From positions 6,832,481 to 6,896,480 of the forward strand of contig NC_092631.1 in assembly GCF_039555335.1 (NCBI RefSeq): a stretch of 64,000 nt of DNA. The letters are read 5' to 3'. This document shows, in pieces, positions 35,669-47,064 of the stretch. The notes below the pieces were generated by a model, which made no database searches, had not been told where the DNA came from, and was given only the letters and a program-made list of their open reading frames with translations. Origin of the DNA: Amphiura filiformis (lineage: Eukaryota > Echinodermata > Ophiuroidea > Amphilepidida > Amphiuridae). The first letter of the stretch is position 1; each line of letters begins with the position of its first letter. Made by a program: the position numbers and the translations under genes.

Positions 35669-35805
35669 TATGTGCAATTCTGCATTGATTGTCTGATAAG
35701 TACTAAAATTGGGGCACCAAAAAATTACGCACTATGGGGTAATAACACTGAAAGATGGTGTTTGAGTGTTGTAGGTAACATACACGTGTCATGATGAATG
35801 TGCCA

Positions 35806-35935
35806 TTCCATTTAAAATCCACACCACCTCTGTGGAAGATTTTGGAAATATCTTCCACAGGGGAGAATAAATTTCAAATGGAATTAGCACATTAACCAAC
35901 TCGGGGGGGGTGGATTTTAAGTGGAATAGCCCAAT
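35806..35935. repeat. TTCCACAGGGG foldback family copy
   Basis: CATTTAAAATCCACACCACC at the left and GTGGATTTTAAGTGGAATAG at the right, with GGAAATATCTTCCACAGGGG between. Confidence 0.85.
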
Positions 35936-36149
35936 GCTTCATAGCATGAAAATAAGCTTATTCAAAGCTTTAAAAATGTGATTTCTAGCCACTAATTCGT
36001 ATCAAAGAGATCCGGATAAACAAGGTTGGACTACATTTCTGGTATGGATGACAATGATAATAATCATTACTGTTTCCTAGCTGCTATACAAAAAAAAAGG
36101 AGTTGTTACAAAATTCCAGTTATGGATATTCTTGTCATTTTGTTATATT

Positions 36150-36430
36150 GGCCTATTAAAATTTAAAATCCACACTACCCCTGTGGAAGCTTTTGGAAAT
36201 ATCTGCCACAGGGGGAGAATGTTTTACAAATGTAACTAGCAAGGGTTAATCATTTTGAAACCCATACTCTCCTGTATTATGGTTTGACCTATATCTTCCA
36301 CAACTGGAGTGAGTATTTCAAATGGAAGTTACCCAATTGTCTATTCTATTCAAAACTTACACTCCCTCTGTGGAGGACTTCAGCTAAATCTTCCACAGGG
36401 GTAGTGTGGATTTTAAATGGAATACCCCAT
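36150..36430. repeat. TTCCACAGGGG foldback family, compound copy
   Basis: Three successive blocks alternate CTGTGGAAG.TTTTGGAAAT with the complementary form. It ends GTGTGGATTTTAAATGGAAT and ACCCC. Like the 7.2-kb copy it includes an ACAACTGGAGTGAGTATTTC segment. Confidence 0.85.
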
Positions 36431-36515
36431 TTATGACACGCTCTGATCCACCAATGGGACCAAAGTCGGCAATAATGAAAACAATAACAAACATAAGAAA
36501 TGGCATTTGATATTA

Positions 36516-37703
36516 CACTGCTCAAAGTAATTAAAGGATCAAAATATTCCATCCAGATTATCTTGACCATACTTGTACCTAAATCAAAATATCTTTTTAT
36601 ATTATGTGGCCTTGTGCATGCTCTACTAAAAACTGTAAAAAGTCTGACGTCGGCTTGTGCTGTCTCTTCCCAATTCTTCTTCTTCTTTCTTCTGGCAACC
36701 AATCAACTGCATCTAGCTCCGCAAGGGATTGACAGATTTCAACCAAACTTGACCCAAAAGACCACTGGGCTAGGCCAAACCTTCCATTTGACTTTGACCT
36801 TGCTGTGACCTTTGACCTAGCTATAATGGTCAAAAATGTGATTTCACAAAAAATGCTACTCCTTCCACAAATTTCATGTGATGAGGACATGGTTATATCA
36901 TGTGACTTGACTTTAGTCGGTGTCTATAGGGTGTGCTCAGATAAGGGGTCAAAGGTCATTAAGGGGTCATTTCCGGTCAAAGTCTAAAAAATATTCAAAA
37001 AATCACTGTCTTTACAAATTACATAGCAGAGAGTCGCCATTAGCACACATGCATCGCTACTAGCCAGGGTCTTTAGGATGCCTACAGTTTTGGGGTGAAA
37101 GGTCATTAAGGGGTTACTTCCGGTCAAAAACCAAAATTATCAAAAATGTTCAAAAATTTTTATCTCAAAATGTAAACACACCAGAATAATATAACCAACA
37201 TACATGAATTAGTGTTCCCTGATGTATGCATGGTATTTTTATTTTGGGGGTCAAAGGTCATTAAGGGGTCACTTCCTGTTTTTAGCTGAGTAACTTTAAG
37301 AATTTTATCTCGACAACTAAACATAGTAGAATTTTTAATTAAAATTGGAACAATGCATTTTGTCGGTGTACATAAGGTTTTTCTTTCATTGAGGTCAAAG
37401 GTCAATAAGGGGTCAAAAGGTCAATCAAAAATTAAAAAAAAATCAAAATCCATGTATAAGTTCCGATTAAGCTGAAATTCACCAGGAATATTTCTTATGA
37501 CATCCTAAGCACAATGCAAGAGCAGTTGACCCCATCCGTAACCCAGGGGTCAAGTTATAGGGGTCAAATTGCGGCTTGTATTCAGCGTCTGTTGACTCTA
37601 GTTATGACTGTTTCATCTGGCACTTAAAACATCTTGAAAGATTATTTTGTTTTTGAAAAACATTGAATGAAATATTTTGATCCTTCAATTACTTTGAGGT
37701 GTG
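36516..37703. mobile_element. TA-flanked Tc1/mariner-like nonautonomous element
   Basis: The ends CACTGCTCAAAGTAATTAAA and CAATTACTTTGAGGTGTG are near-complementary and are bordered by TA. The interior repeats GGTCA-containing phrases such as TCAAAGGTCATTAAGGGGTC four to five times. No transposase was found. 1188 bp. Confidence 0.8.
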
Positions 37704-37739
37704 TAATTTCAGAGCACATCAGCAGAGTAATGTCTAAAT

Positions 37740-37990
37740 GTGATGTGATCAAGCAAAATCAGTCGGAACTCGGCAATAATAAATTTTCAGTTTCTTACAG
37801 GATAGTAAAAAGCATTTACAAAGCTGGATTTTGCAGAAAATGCCATTGCAATTGAACAACCAGTTCCAAAGATATGAGCAATTAAAGAGTTTCCAAAACA
37901 AGAGGAAACAAAAAGAAATATTTCCTTTGTTTGGCTATATCTCAAAATCAATATTTCCGAGTTCCGACTGATTTTGCTTGATCGCATCAC
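37740..37990. mobile_element. 251-bp foldback MITE
   Basis: GTGATGTGATCAAGCAAAAT opens and its near-perfect complement ATTTTGCTTGATCGCATCAC closes the element. The arms extend about 35 bp. Confidence 0.9.
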
Positions 37991-38751
37991 AAATACAAAA
38001 TAACTATTGGATACATTATGTTACCACAGATAACAAATATTACTAGATGACTTCAAAATTATTTATTTTAAATTAAAATTTTAAAATTAAAATTTTAACA
38101 TTTACGTAAAACATGATTTGATTATCTGAAAGCAGTTAGAAATCACGAAGAAGTTTTTATTTTAATACAAAAATTATTTGTAAATCACTATTTCCTCCCC
38201 AAGTGAGTCAAGAATATGACAAGATATTTTAAGTAATACTGAATATTTCATTATTATTCTTATACACTACCCCTTAAAGCCATATTATAACATTCCCATA
38301 AAAATATATTCTTTTCCATAAAATGTTAGCCTTTACTGTCAGATATGTCCCCCTTTAATTTTCAGCCGCACAGCTGAGGTAAAGCAAAGAAAAATTGGAA
38401 TTTACTACCAGCGTTGATGTCGCCAATGCGTGTCACTGCATCGGTCGTGCTACGGCAGGACGGCACAGTCCTGTGATGCGTGTATGACCTTCCCGCATAC
38501 TGTGTTATGAACATTGCATACACATTTGACTAATATTTCCATCGTAATAATTCCTGGGTTTTATCTAAAATCTTGGATTTTGACAAAACTATATAGCACC
38601 TAAAGTCTTGATTTTTTGGGGGCATATTAGTTTAATACAGTACATTACAATCCTGTAAAAAACAAAATTTGAAAAATATTGAGGGCATCCTCCTCAGCAA
38701 ATGTTACAATATGACTTTAACTTGACACAGACTGTTCAAATCAGCAATACG
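37991..38751. other. Gene-free stretch
   Basis: AT-rich, with an AAATTTTAAAATTTAA-like palindromic tract near 38058-38100. No exon was recognised. Confidence 0.5.
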
Positions 38752-39254
38752 TTAAAGGAAGGTGACCTGATATATTTGGAAAATCAAATTCTTTAAAACT
38801 TATGTATAAACATAAACTGTTGTACCTTTCAAGCATTCATGCAGAAAGATCATGTAAATGTTCATTAATTGTTAATGTGACTAATTCTTCATGGAATTGC
38901 CATTTAATACAGCGTAAAACTGGTAGTCTACAGTGCTTTTTATTAATGATCATGTAATAAATTGATATCAAATGAAAGATCCTATTTTTCTCATTAACAT
39001 ACTGAAATTAGGAGTTCCAAATCGTTGTATATTTCAGATGATATCATCAAAAAACTGCTGAATTAGTCTAAAAATGTGGTATACCACATTTGAGACTAAT
39101 TCGGAAGTTTTTTGACGATTTCGTCGTTAATATGCCGATTTGGAACTCCTAATTTCAATGTGTTAATGAGAAAAATATGAGCTTTCACCTGATACCAAAA
39201 TCTGCATTTTGATAGGGTGGGGATGAGGCTGTCAATCAGGTCACCCACCTTTAA
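38752..39254. mobile_element. TTAA foldback MITE
   Basis: Begins TTAAAGGAAGGTGACCTGAT and ends CAGGTCACCCACCTTTAA. The inner arms around TTAGGAGTTCCAAATCG and its complement pair tightly around ATGTGGTATACCACAT. The TTAA ends are piggyBac-like. Confidence 0.85.
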
Positions 39255-39686
39255 GTGGGATCTAATGGTCCAAGTTTGCTTCATATACATGTACTCCAAA
39301 CCTGTTTAAAGAAAAAGTACATATTATTCAAAATAATGAAAATTTTTTGCAAAAATCAAAACTTAATACTGGTGGAAAATTGGAAAAGTATGATTCATTT
39401 CCATTAGCACATATATCTATATAAGCAACTAATCTGCATTACAACAAAGACACATAAGACTTCAAGCTATCATCTAATTTCTGAGTTGTAGAATGTCACA
39501 ACATTACAAGAAATTACAATATATTACAAATAATTTTATAAACAGAAGTTGATTTAAAATCATGAAATTTACATAATATTATAAATTGATATCATCAAAT
39601 ACAACATAAATTAGAGAAATATAATAACACTAGTAACTACAGCAGCATGATCACATATGGCATTTCTATTAAGCATTTGGAAATTG

Positions 39687-39850
39687 GGCAATTCCAGATG
39701 AAATCCATACACCATCTATGGAAGACATGACCTTAATCCACCACACAGGGAGTGTGAATTTCACATAGGATTACTTGAATGCGTGACTCCATTTGAAAAT
39801 CTACATCCATGTCCTCTATATGGAGTGTATGGATTTCAACTGGGATAGCC
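39687..39850. repeat. TTCCACAGGGG family, AAGACATGACC subtype
   Basis: TTCCAGATGAAATCCATACACC to GTATGGATTTCAACTGGGAT; a central GATTACTTGAATGCGTGACT marks the fold. Confidence 0.85.
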
Positions 39851-39918
39851 CCAATTTCTACAAACCCCATTCATAATCTGGACATTTTGTAACTTATTTT
39901 AAACTAATACTGTAATAC

Positions 39919-40105
39919 AGGGGTGTGAGTCACCACATCCAAATAGCACTGAAAAGCTAGAAACAGTGAGTAAAAGGCTGTAATTCGAAAAGATCCTACA
40001 TACTTGTACAGCACAAGTGTGTACAAAAAATGAAAATAAAAAGCTGAAAGCAGAAACTAAAAATTTTGAAATCTGCTTAAAAAGCTGAACACCCTCCCAC
40101 TGAAA
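39919..40105. mobile_element. hAT-like MITE, CAGGGGTGTGA subtype
   Basis: Opens CAGGGGTGTGAGTCACC and contains an A-rich AAAGCTGAA interior like those at 32.8, 45.7 and 52.5 kb. The right boundary is approximate. Confidence 0.5.
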
Positions 40106-40239
40106 AACAGGTAAAAACTAGATTTCCTATATTCTGCTTCATGATCATCATATAAAGCAGTCGGGTATTATCATTATCAGCTCTCAACAAATCACACATG
40201 CTATTACATCACAATGATGTATGACCTAATATATAATTT

Positions 40240-41495
40240 GCCATAGAAGTAGTGATGTAACAGGATTAATTACCATAGTGATGGGTCAAAACAAATTTTG
40301 AATGTATTGCCCTGCACTATAAGCAGTCTGCATTCATCACCTGTGTATCTGTCCACTCATAGAGTGAGTTTATAGTGAGCTAGTTTATCCGTTATTTAGT
40401 AGCGTATAAGTACTGCGAAATCAATATTATTGCATTTTTATCTTTCCATATGCATGCAGCCACTATAAACACGCTCATAGATTGAATACAATACCACTTT
40501 TTTCAAAGACACTAATCCTACAGGTGTGAGTAAATGTACATAGCCTCAGCAAAATGTGCAATTACTATCCAGGTCTTTATGCCTATTCTTTGATAAGAAT
40601 TCTTTGAGTTATAGTGTATGACTTTGTCTAGTGTAGGGCAATACATTCAAAGATAGTTTTGACCCATCACTACGGTAATTAACCCTAACTGAACCAGGTC
40701 TCACCAAATCTCACTATTAAAACCATTGCTCGTGCATGCATTGCACGTAATGCGATGACGCAATCAGCCTAAGTCATATATACCCAGGGAACCGTTGGCC
40801 GGGCCAACATCACCTGTGTGCCTACAGGTCGGTAATCTTCTGCGTGGCATGCGAGGGGTCCGAGGTTCAAATCCCGGGGGTACCAAGTGACTTCTTTGTT
40901 CATCTTCTCTCCTTTTTCGTTTCTTCTTTCCCTTCCGATAGCAATAAGTACTGCGAAATCAATATTATTGCATTTTTATCTTTCCATACCACTTTTTTCA
41001 AAGACACTAATCCTACAGGTGTGAGTAAATGTACATAGCCTCAGCAAAATGTGCAATTACTATCCAGGTCTTTATGCCTATTCTTTGATAAGAATTCTTT
41101 GAGTTATAGTGTATGACTTTGTCTAGTGTAGGGCAATACATTCAAAGATAGTTTTGACCCATCACTACGGTAATTAACCCTAACTGAACCAGGTCTCACC
41201 AAATCTCACTATTAAAACCATTGCTCGTGCATGCATTGCACGTAATGCGATGACGCAATCAGCCTAAGTCATATATATCCAGGGAACCGTTGGCCGGACC
41301 AACATCACCTGTGTGCCTACAGGTCGGTAATCTTCTGCGTGGCATGCGAGGGGTCCGAGGTTCAAATCCCGGGGGTACCAAGTGACTTCTTTGTTCATCT
41401 TCTCTCCTTTTTCGTTTCTTCTTTCCCTTCCGATAGCAATAAAACCTTATGTTCAGTTAGGGTTAATCCTGTTACATCATTACTTCTACAGCAAG
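40240..41495. mobile_element. Compound foldback element with tandem 0.5-kb duplication and tRNA-like insert
   Basis: The outer arms GAAGTAGTGATGTAACAGGA and TCCTGTTACATCATTACTTC are complementary. A segment from about 40407 to 40925 is repeated almost exactly at 40948-41442, apart from a ~54-bp gap. Each copy ends in a tRNA-like 3' half with GAGGTTCAAATCCCGGG. No intact tRNA cloverleaf was seen. Confidence 0.8.
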
Positions 41496-41928
41496 TAGTG
41501 GTAGGTGGGTAAATTTGGCAATCATTGCTACTATAAATCATGTAAGCCTTATACACTTATTTACACATTTAATATAAAAAACATGAAACCATGTATTATA
41601 TTTTACAAGTTCTAATAAAATCTGGTCTTGACACAAAAACATTTCTGTGTATGGATTATAAGGCCAAAAAAATGTTTGGTTGCCCTCAGAGACTGACCCA
41701 AAAAATTAGAAATCTTGGGTCAGGTTTTTTTAACAATCACTTTTTTTTTAAAGAAACCTTACATTTGGACAGTATCAAGGACATTTTATATTTGTTATTC
41801 ACTCATTTTATTTATCAAATGCATATTTGATTTAAAACAAGAAGTATTTTCATTTAAGGAACGACTTTACTGACCCTCCAAATTTTTGTCTAGAAAGGGC
41901 AACCAAAGAATTTTTTTTAGCCTAACTG
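41496..41928. other. Gene-free stretch
   Basis: The plus-strand frame 41591-41830 lacks motifs. Nothing supported. Confidence 0.45.
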
Positions 41929-42112
41929 CCTATTCCAATTGAAATCCATCCTATGGTAGACATGACCTTTTATACCTTCCACACAAGGGGTACAGATTTC
42001 AAAATGGAGTCACCCATACAGGTAACCCCATTTGGAATTCACACTCCTTGTGTGGAACATTAAAGTCACATCTTCCACAGGGGGTATATGGATTTCAACT
42101 GGAATGGGCCAT
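41929..42112. repeat. TTCCACAGGGG family, AAGACATGACC subtype
   Basis: CTATTCCAATTGAAATCCAT to ATGGATTTCAACTGGAATGG with the internal CATCTTCCACAGGGGGTATA block. Confidence 0.85.
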
Positions 42113-42584
42113 TACAATATTACAAACATTATGTGTGGAAAATATTGTCTGTGTGTACATTTAACTTGACGTAAAGAAATATTTTTCACTCAAAAGTTTT
42201 TCGATATATAACTGAAATGACAACTTCTTCAAACCAGTGGTTTATACTGTCTCATAAATCTCTAGCCGAGATATCAAGGTCTGCATGACATACTGTCATA
42301 TCTCAAAAGGCCATCTTGTGTGAATTACTTTTATCATTATCATCAAATAATGTAAGCAATACACTGTAAAATTAACTTGCATGAAATACAACAATGATAA
42401 TAAAAATCACACAAGGCAGTCTTTAGAGATACGACAGCATGTGATGCTGTCGACGATATGTTTTACAGAAACTTGTAATACACAAACTGAAACTTGCACC
42501 TGTTTTATTTGGCTTCTTTGCCACAGCCCATCGTGGAGCACCCTCGCCAGCCTGTCCAACCTAAGCATCAAAGACTATATGGAG

Positions 42585-42960
42585 AGTGTGGCCCAGTGGT
42601 TAGAATTCTTGCATCTAGTATAATTCTGGCTTCAGGTTCCTTGAACATCCTTGAAACAAAGTCTTAATTTAATTGGTAACATCTGTAGATTGAATTCAGA
42701 CTTCCACTCTCCCCATGCTGTATTTAGAGTTTAACCATGATGGAATCCCAACCTTTGGAGGGGATGTTAAACCATCTGTCCTGTTTACAGAAGAGCCATA
42801 TGCATATCAAATCAAATAAGATGACACTAGGATCCACAACATGCTCATCTATCTGTGGCGCAGTTCTTAAATCCCAATACATATTGTATATTCATTATTC
42901 ATTGAATGACCTTAGAAGATGTGGGTACAAAAACTCATACTCTGCAACTTGAGGTCAAAT
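42585..42960 (+). mobile_element. tRNA-derived SINE with GGGGATGTTAAACC central block
   Basis: An A box-like GTGGCCCAGTGGTTAGAATT lies at 42589-42608 and a degenerate B box about 50 bp later. The body then carries GGAGGGGATGTTAAACC and CCTGTTTACAGAAGAGCC. The tail ends near GAGGTCAAATTTTG. Confidence 0.7.
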
Positions 42961-43894
42961 TTTGCACTATGGAATTGAGGTTATTGGACTATGCAATTGG
43001 GATGAGGCTATTGTGATCCATAGTGTGAGGATCCTTGCATGCATGGAAAAGTCGATGCAAATGTCAATTCACCAACATATAATGTTCAGCCAATTAGATT
43101 TGACTTGAAATACATGTCTGGTGATCACGTATTCATGCCGTGAATGATAATAATGCATGGGAATTGCACAGCTGACCTGCTGAATTCCCAGTTATCAATA
43201 GATGCATGTAATTGATGCCCCACTTCTCGACAGACTACTTTACCAAGGAAGACAAACTGAACTCATGAATGAAACAAAGAAGAGTCCGAACTTGTCTCAT
43301 GTAGGGTAAATTAGTGTACTGGTAGATTACTTTGCTTATGTGCGCCGCTATACCATTTTTATATCCAATCCAATTTATAATCCAATAGTGAATTGGAGTT
43401 ACCCATGGAGCCATATGGAGTCTGAAACTTAAAAAGCTTAAAATGGGTTGTCACTTCAAATACCATTAATACTATTACTAAGTCACATGATGTCGGAGTC
43501 TCCTACTCACATCACATGACTTTAACCATGTGATGCTCTGCACATATCAGATGACAGATCACATTAAAAAACATTGCATTGCATTTACAAGGTCAAACAA
43601 GGTCACATGACAAAATACAACCATTAAAAATGTATTATTGTACTTCAACAAGTAAAAATTCTACTAGTCTGTACGCCTTTCTTGAGTCAGTATTTAGTAA
43701 AACCAAATTTTGTGATTTTCTCAAAAACTACTCATTTTGGCAGGAATCTACTATGCTAGCTGGATTCCTTGCATCATTTCTGTTCTGAAAATACTTTTAT
43801 ATAATTATTATCATTATTTTTTGAGATACAATGAAAAACAATATCTGAATTTCAAAGGTAGTTTTTGAAACTGGTCAACAACACTCGCGTTTTG
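42961..43894. other. Gene-free stretch
   Basis: No supported exon. Several CACATGA motifs cluster near 43485-43610. Confidence 0.45.
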
Positions 43895-44105
43895 AACACC
43901 GAAACCATTCTCCATCATCAGCGGTGTAATGCTGTTGGTAGACTGACTGCTGATTCTATAACTTTCTAGAATATATGCTTCTCTACTAGAAACACCATCA
44001 CAAAGGTAAAAAAGGGCATTGTCAACATCTAGAAACACTAGATAAGCATCAGTCAGTCTACTAACACTGCTGATGGCGGAAAATGGTTTCTCTGAAATAC
44101 TTGGC
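43895..44105. repeat. Foldback repeat overlapping a 115-codon minus-strand frame
   Basis: ACCATTCTCCATCATCAGCG and GGTAGACTGACTGC pair with CAGTCAGTCTACTA and CTGATGGCGGAAAATGGTTT. The frame at 44161-43814 spans both arms and shows no family motif, so it is treated as repeat rather than gene, with some doubt. Confidence 0.55.
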
Positions 44106-44884
44106 TCAAAAAGTGAGTGTTGATGTCTATTCCCAACACATATAAATCCCTTCATTCGCAATATCTAAATTACTACCTCAAGTATGGCATACAGACCACA
44201 ATCTACTTATTTCATAAACATGTAAATACATGTAGCATATTTCTCCGTGTATTTTCATAATTGTATAAATTGCTTCTTTATACTACAGCTTCAAAAATGT
44301 CAATACAAATATATTTTCTCAAAATAAAGGAATCATTTTTGTATAATTTTTTTCTAGCTATATACAAATTCAGTATTTTGGAATTGTGCACATTAAATTT
44401 ACAGCATTTCATTATGATTTGGTATATCAATTCATACAAAATATGGGTTTCACTAGTCCCCAAGGCTTTGTATTTACAGTAAAACATAACAGATCAATTT
44501 AAAGCCTAACAGCAAAGAATTCAAACTTTTGGTGTAACCTTGGTATGATATTCATGAGCTAGACTTTACTAGACATTGCAATTGAATAAACACAGCTTTC
44601 AACACTTGTACATGATCCAAAATGCGATCATATATCCCATATTTCAAACTACAACGCGAACACACGACCTTGGATACAATAATTAAAATACTAACCAATC
44701 ATAATGGTTGGTTTCACTTCCGTGTTATGCATGCACAGGCGCTATACGCTCATGTATATCGTCCAGTGTATGTGAAAAATTGTCACGCTGTCAGGCTGGG
44801 TTCATTCAATTGAAATTTCTAGTATAATGCAACGGCTCCATTGAGCAATTAAGCAGTTAACAGATTAAGCTATATAATCCCAAT
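44106..44884. other. Gene-free stretch
   Basis: AT-rich, with nothing coding supported. Confidence 0.45.
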
Positions 44885-44985
44885 TACCCAATAGTCTATT
44901 CTATTTAAAACCCATACTCCCTCTGTGGAAGACTTTAGTTAAATCTTCCACAGAGGGAGAGTGTATTTCAAATAGAATACCCAAT
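44885..44985. repeat. TTCCACAGGGG family, short copy
   Basis: A compact palindrome: CTCTGTGGAAGACTTTAG faces AATCTTCCACAGAGGGAGAG, closed by ATTTCAAATAGAATACCC. Confidence 0.85.
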
Positions 44986-45241
44986 GTAGCTTGCTATTCT
45001 TACGAGGGCTTAATAGGCTTCATACATTCAACTGTACCTAGCAAATTAAAATTGACAGATATTTTCTAGACCTGGCAATTTGTGCATGATTTGACACCCC
45101 TTGCCACATGTAAACGTCCACTATTATGAAACTGACATATCCAGTTTAGGCATATTTGGCATATATATATCAACATCAGCACCATTAATACTCTCAACAT
45201 GTCATTCAACAACAGTCCAATATTAACAAGGGATTTGTACA

Positions 45242-45635
45242 AGAAGGTCCTACCTGCAATAGCTGTCCTATAGACAATTTTGATATTCTATATTGTACAC
45301 ATGACACCTGGCAGCTATTACAAACAGGAGAGTGTTGCACAAAACCCTTGATATTGAGGTGTAACAAGAAGGCCTATCTACAATAGCTGCCTTATAGACA
45401 TTTGACCATTTCTGTATTCTAAACTGTACAATATGGCACCTGTCAGGGGGAGTGGCAGCTATTACAAATAGGGCAATTTTGCACAAAACCCTTGATATTG
45501 AGGTGTTAGATCAAGAAGGCCCTACCTGCAATAGCTGCCCTATAGACATCAGACAATTTCTGCATTCTATATTGTACACAATCTAAAAAACTGACACCAG
45601 GCAGCTATTGCAGACAGGGCCTTCTTGCACCAACT
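45242..45635. repeat. Three ~120-bp tandem units, each a partial hairpin
   Basis: AAGAAGG.CCTACCTGCAATAGCTG begins each unit and GGCAGCTATTACAAA..AGGG closes it; unit starts lie near 45242, 45369 and 45514. ACCCTTGATATTGAGGTGT separates the units. Confidence 0.8.
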
Positions 45636-45684
45636 CCCCGATAAAGTTTTGTCCAAGAAGGATTGCCTACACATTTATTCAAAC

Positions 45685-45860
45685 AGGGGTGTGAGAGGCC
45701 ACATAAGTATCAAAAAAGAAGAAATTTCTAAAAAAAAGCTGGAAAATAGGTGTAAAATCGGGGGTAAAAACGCCAAATATGGGCTACAGATAAAACAAAA
45801 CATGTTCATTTTGGCAACAAAAAGAGGAAATCTGCTGAAAAGAGGAACTCTCACAACCCT
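45685..45860. mobile_element. hAT-like MITE, CAGGGGTGTGA subtype
   Basis: CAGGGGTGTGAGAGGCC and GAACTCTCACAACCCTG are complementary ends; TTCAAA flanks both sides. A-rich interior. Confidence 0.65.
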
Positions 45861-46390
45861 GTTCAAATTAAAGAGGGATACGTTTTGAGAAATTATCATC
45901 AATACATATAGACACATAAAACAAGTAAGAATTTTGTTGCACTGATCATACACAGATCAAGAATAAAACAGGATTTCTGAAATAGTTCCTTGTGAGAATC
46001 ATTTAATTCTCACCCAACATTTGCCACACACACATAAAGACTTTTACGAGAATCACTTTTGGATTCATGAAAATTTGTTTACAAGATTCTTTGCGAGAAA
46101 AGATTTGCGGATTCACGCCAAAATTCTAGTCCTCGTAAAATTTAACATATTTTTTCCAGGACGTTACCATCTTCAGATTAATCAATATTTGTACTGTCAA
46201 AACAAGAATAATGCATCCACAAGATTTTGACCCACAATCATGCTCCTGGATCATAACTAGAAAAAATAACCTTAACACAGAATAAAACTTGGACATATTG
46301 ACTAGCACAGCGATTATATTGTGCAGGTCAAGCTCTCTCAGGATCGAGACAAGATAATGTTATTTACTACTTAAATCCGAAATTTAATTA

Positions 46391-46396
46391 TTTATT
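46391..46396 (-). terminator. Possible polyadenylation signal for the sialyltransferase gene
   Basis: AATAAA on the minus strand about 450 bp beyond the stop codon. It is one of several A-rich candidates in this AT-rich DNA, so support is weak. Confidence 0.25.
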
Positions 46397-46609
46397 TATC
46401 ATGGGCATACAATTGCATCATGAATATCAGAGATATTGTCAACATGTAGTGGTCCTAGAGCACAACTTGTTTGCTAACCTCCAAGTGGTGCTACAATTAG
46501 TGGCACTGATTCTGTGATTCCCCGAGCATAACATGTTGACAAGGTCTCAATTTTGAATTACGGCATGGCATGCTGACATTCCCTGTATACTATGAATGCT
46601 CAACACAAT

Positions 46610-46715
46610 TTGCCGCAGAAGTAGTCATAAATTACCATAGCGATACATTCAAAAATTGTTTTCACCTATTGCTATGGTAATTAATCCTGTTAAATCATTA
46701 CTTCTATACAGCGGG
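46610..46715. repeat. TTACTTCTA foldback family, short copy
   Basis: TTGCCGCAGAAGTAGTCATA faces CATTACTTCTATACAGCGG; the inner arms TTACCATAGCGATACATTCA and CTATTGCTATGGTAATTAA pair. Confidence 0.8.
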
Positions 46716-46807
46716 GAAAGCAGGAAATTAGACCTCATAAGCGAGTCCAAATATTGATTGATCGGCGACATCCAGGAAATAGTTTTACAGAAGCACAACT
46801 AGCATTT

Positions 46808-46849
46808 TCATAATTCACACTTAAATAACCTTATCACACCTTCGTACTC
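46808..46849 (-). repeat. In-frame 42-bp duplicate of the sialyltransferase C-terminal codons
   Basis: Directly after the TGA the same frame reads [13 protein letters not shown] and a second TGA, a diverged copy of [11 protein letters not shown]-stop. It is normally 3' UTR. Confidence 0.8.
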
Positions 46850-47064
46850 TCATAAATCACGCTTAAATAACCTGATCACGCCTTCTTCGTGCAGTTTCAT
46901 CCAAAGTTCTCTTTCGTTGTCTACATCGTGGAGGGCGGTTGATTTATTTGTATGCGACACAAATTTTGTGTCGTAGTAATGGAGTGTAAAGCGGGTATCA
47001 TAGCCGAACCCATAGATGGTGACTTCATCGCAGAGATGAACAGCAAGAAAGACTACTAAAGCAC
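46850..47064 (-). CDS. ST6GALNAC: Sialyltransferase exon with S motif, motif III and VS motif
   Basis: Terminal coding exon. It follows TTCGTTGCAG, completes the Gly of PTTG, and ends VIRLFKRDL-stop after 70 residues. Confidence 0.95.

Larger units (their letters stand above)
35094..36032. mobile_element. pogo/Tigger-like nonautonomous element carrying a minisatellite
   Basis: The left end CAGTCCAGCCTCTTTTATCC and the right end GGATAAACAAGGTTGGACT are complementary with mismatches, and TA precedes the left end. The CAGTCCAACC..TTATCCGG terminus is of pogo/mariner type. No transposase was seen. A TTCCACAGGGG family copy lies inside (35806-35935). Confidence 0.65.

Noticed and set aside
35017-35677. 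Frames of repeated CHLSGFVTYPDL-like peptides
   Set aside because: Translations of the ~17-bp minisatellite.
40840-40885. tRNA gene
   Set aside because: Has a B box and T-arm-like 3' half, but no matching acceptor 5' strand or convincing D arm; same for the duplicate near 41330 and the T arm at 51350.
43814-44161. 115-codon minus-strand frame with ordinary composition
   Set aside because: It spans both arms of a foldback repeat and has no splice partner or recognisable domain; kept only as a repeat.
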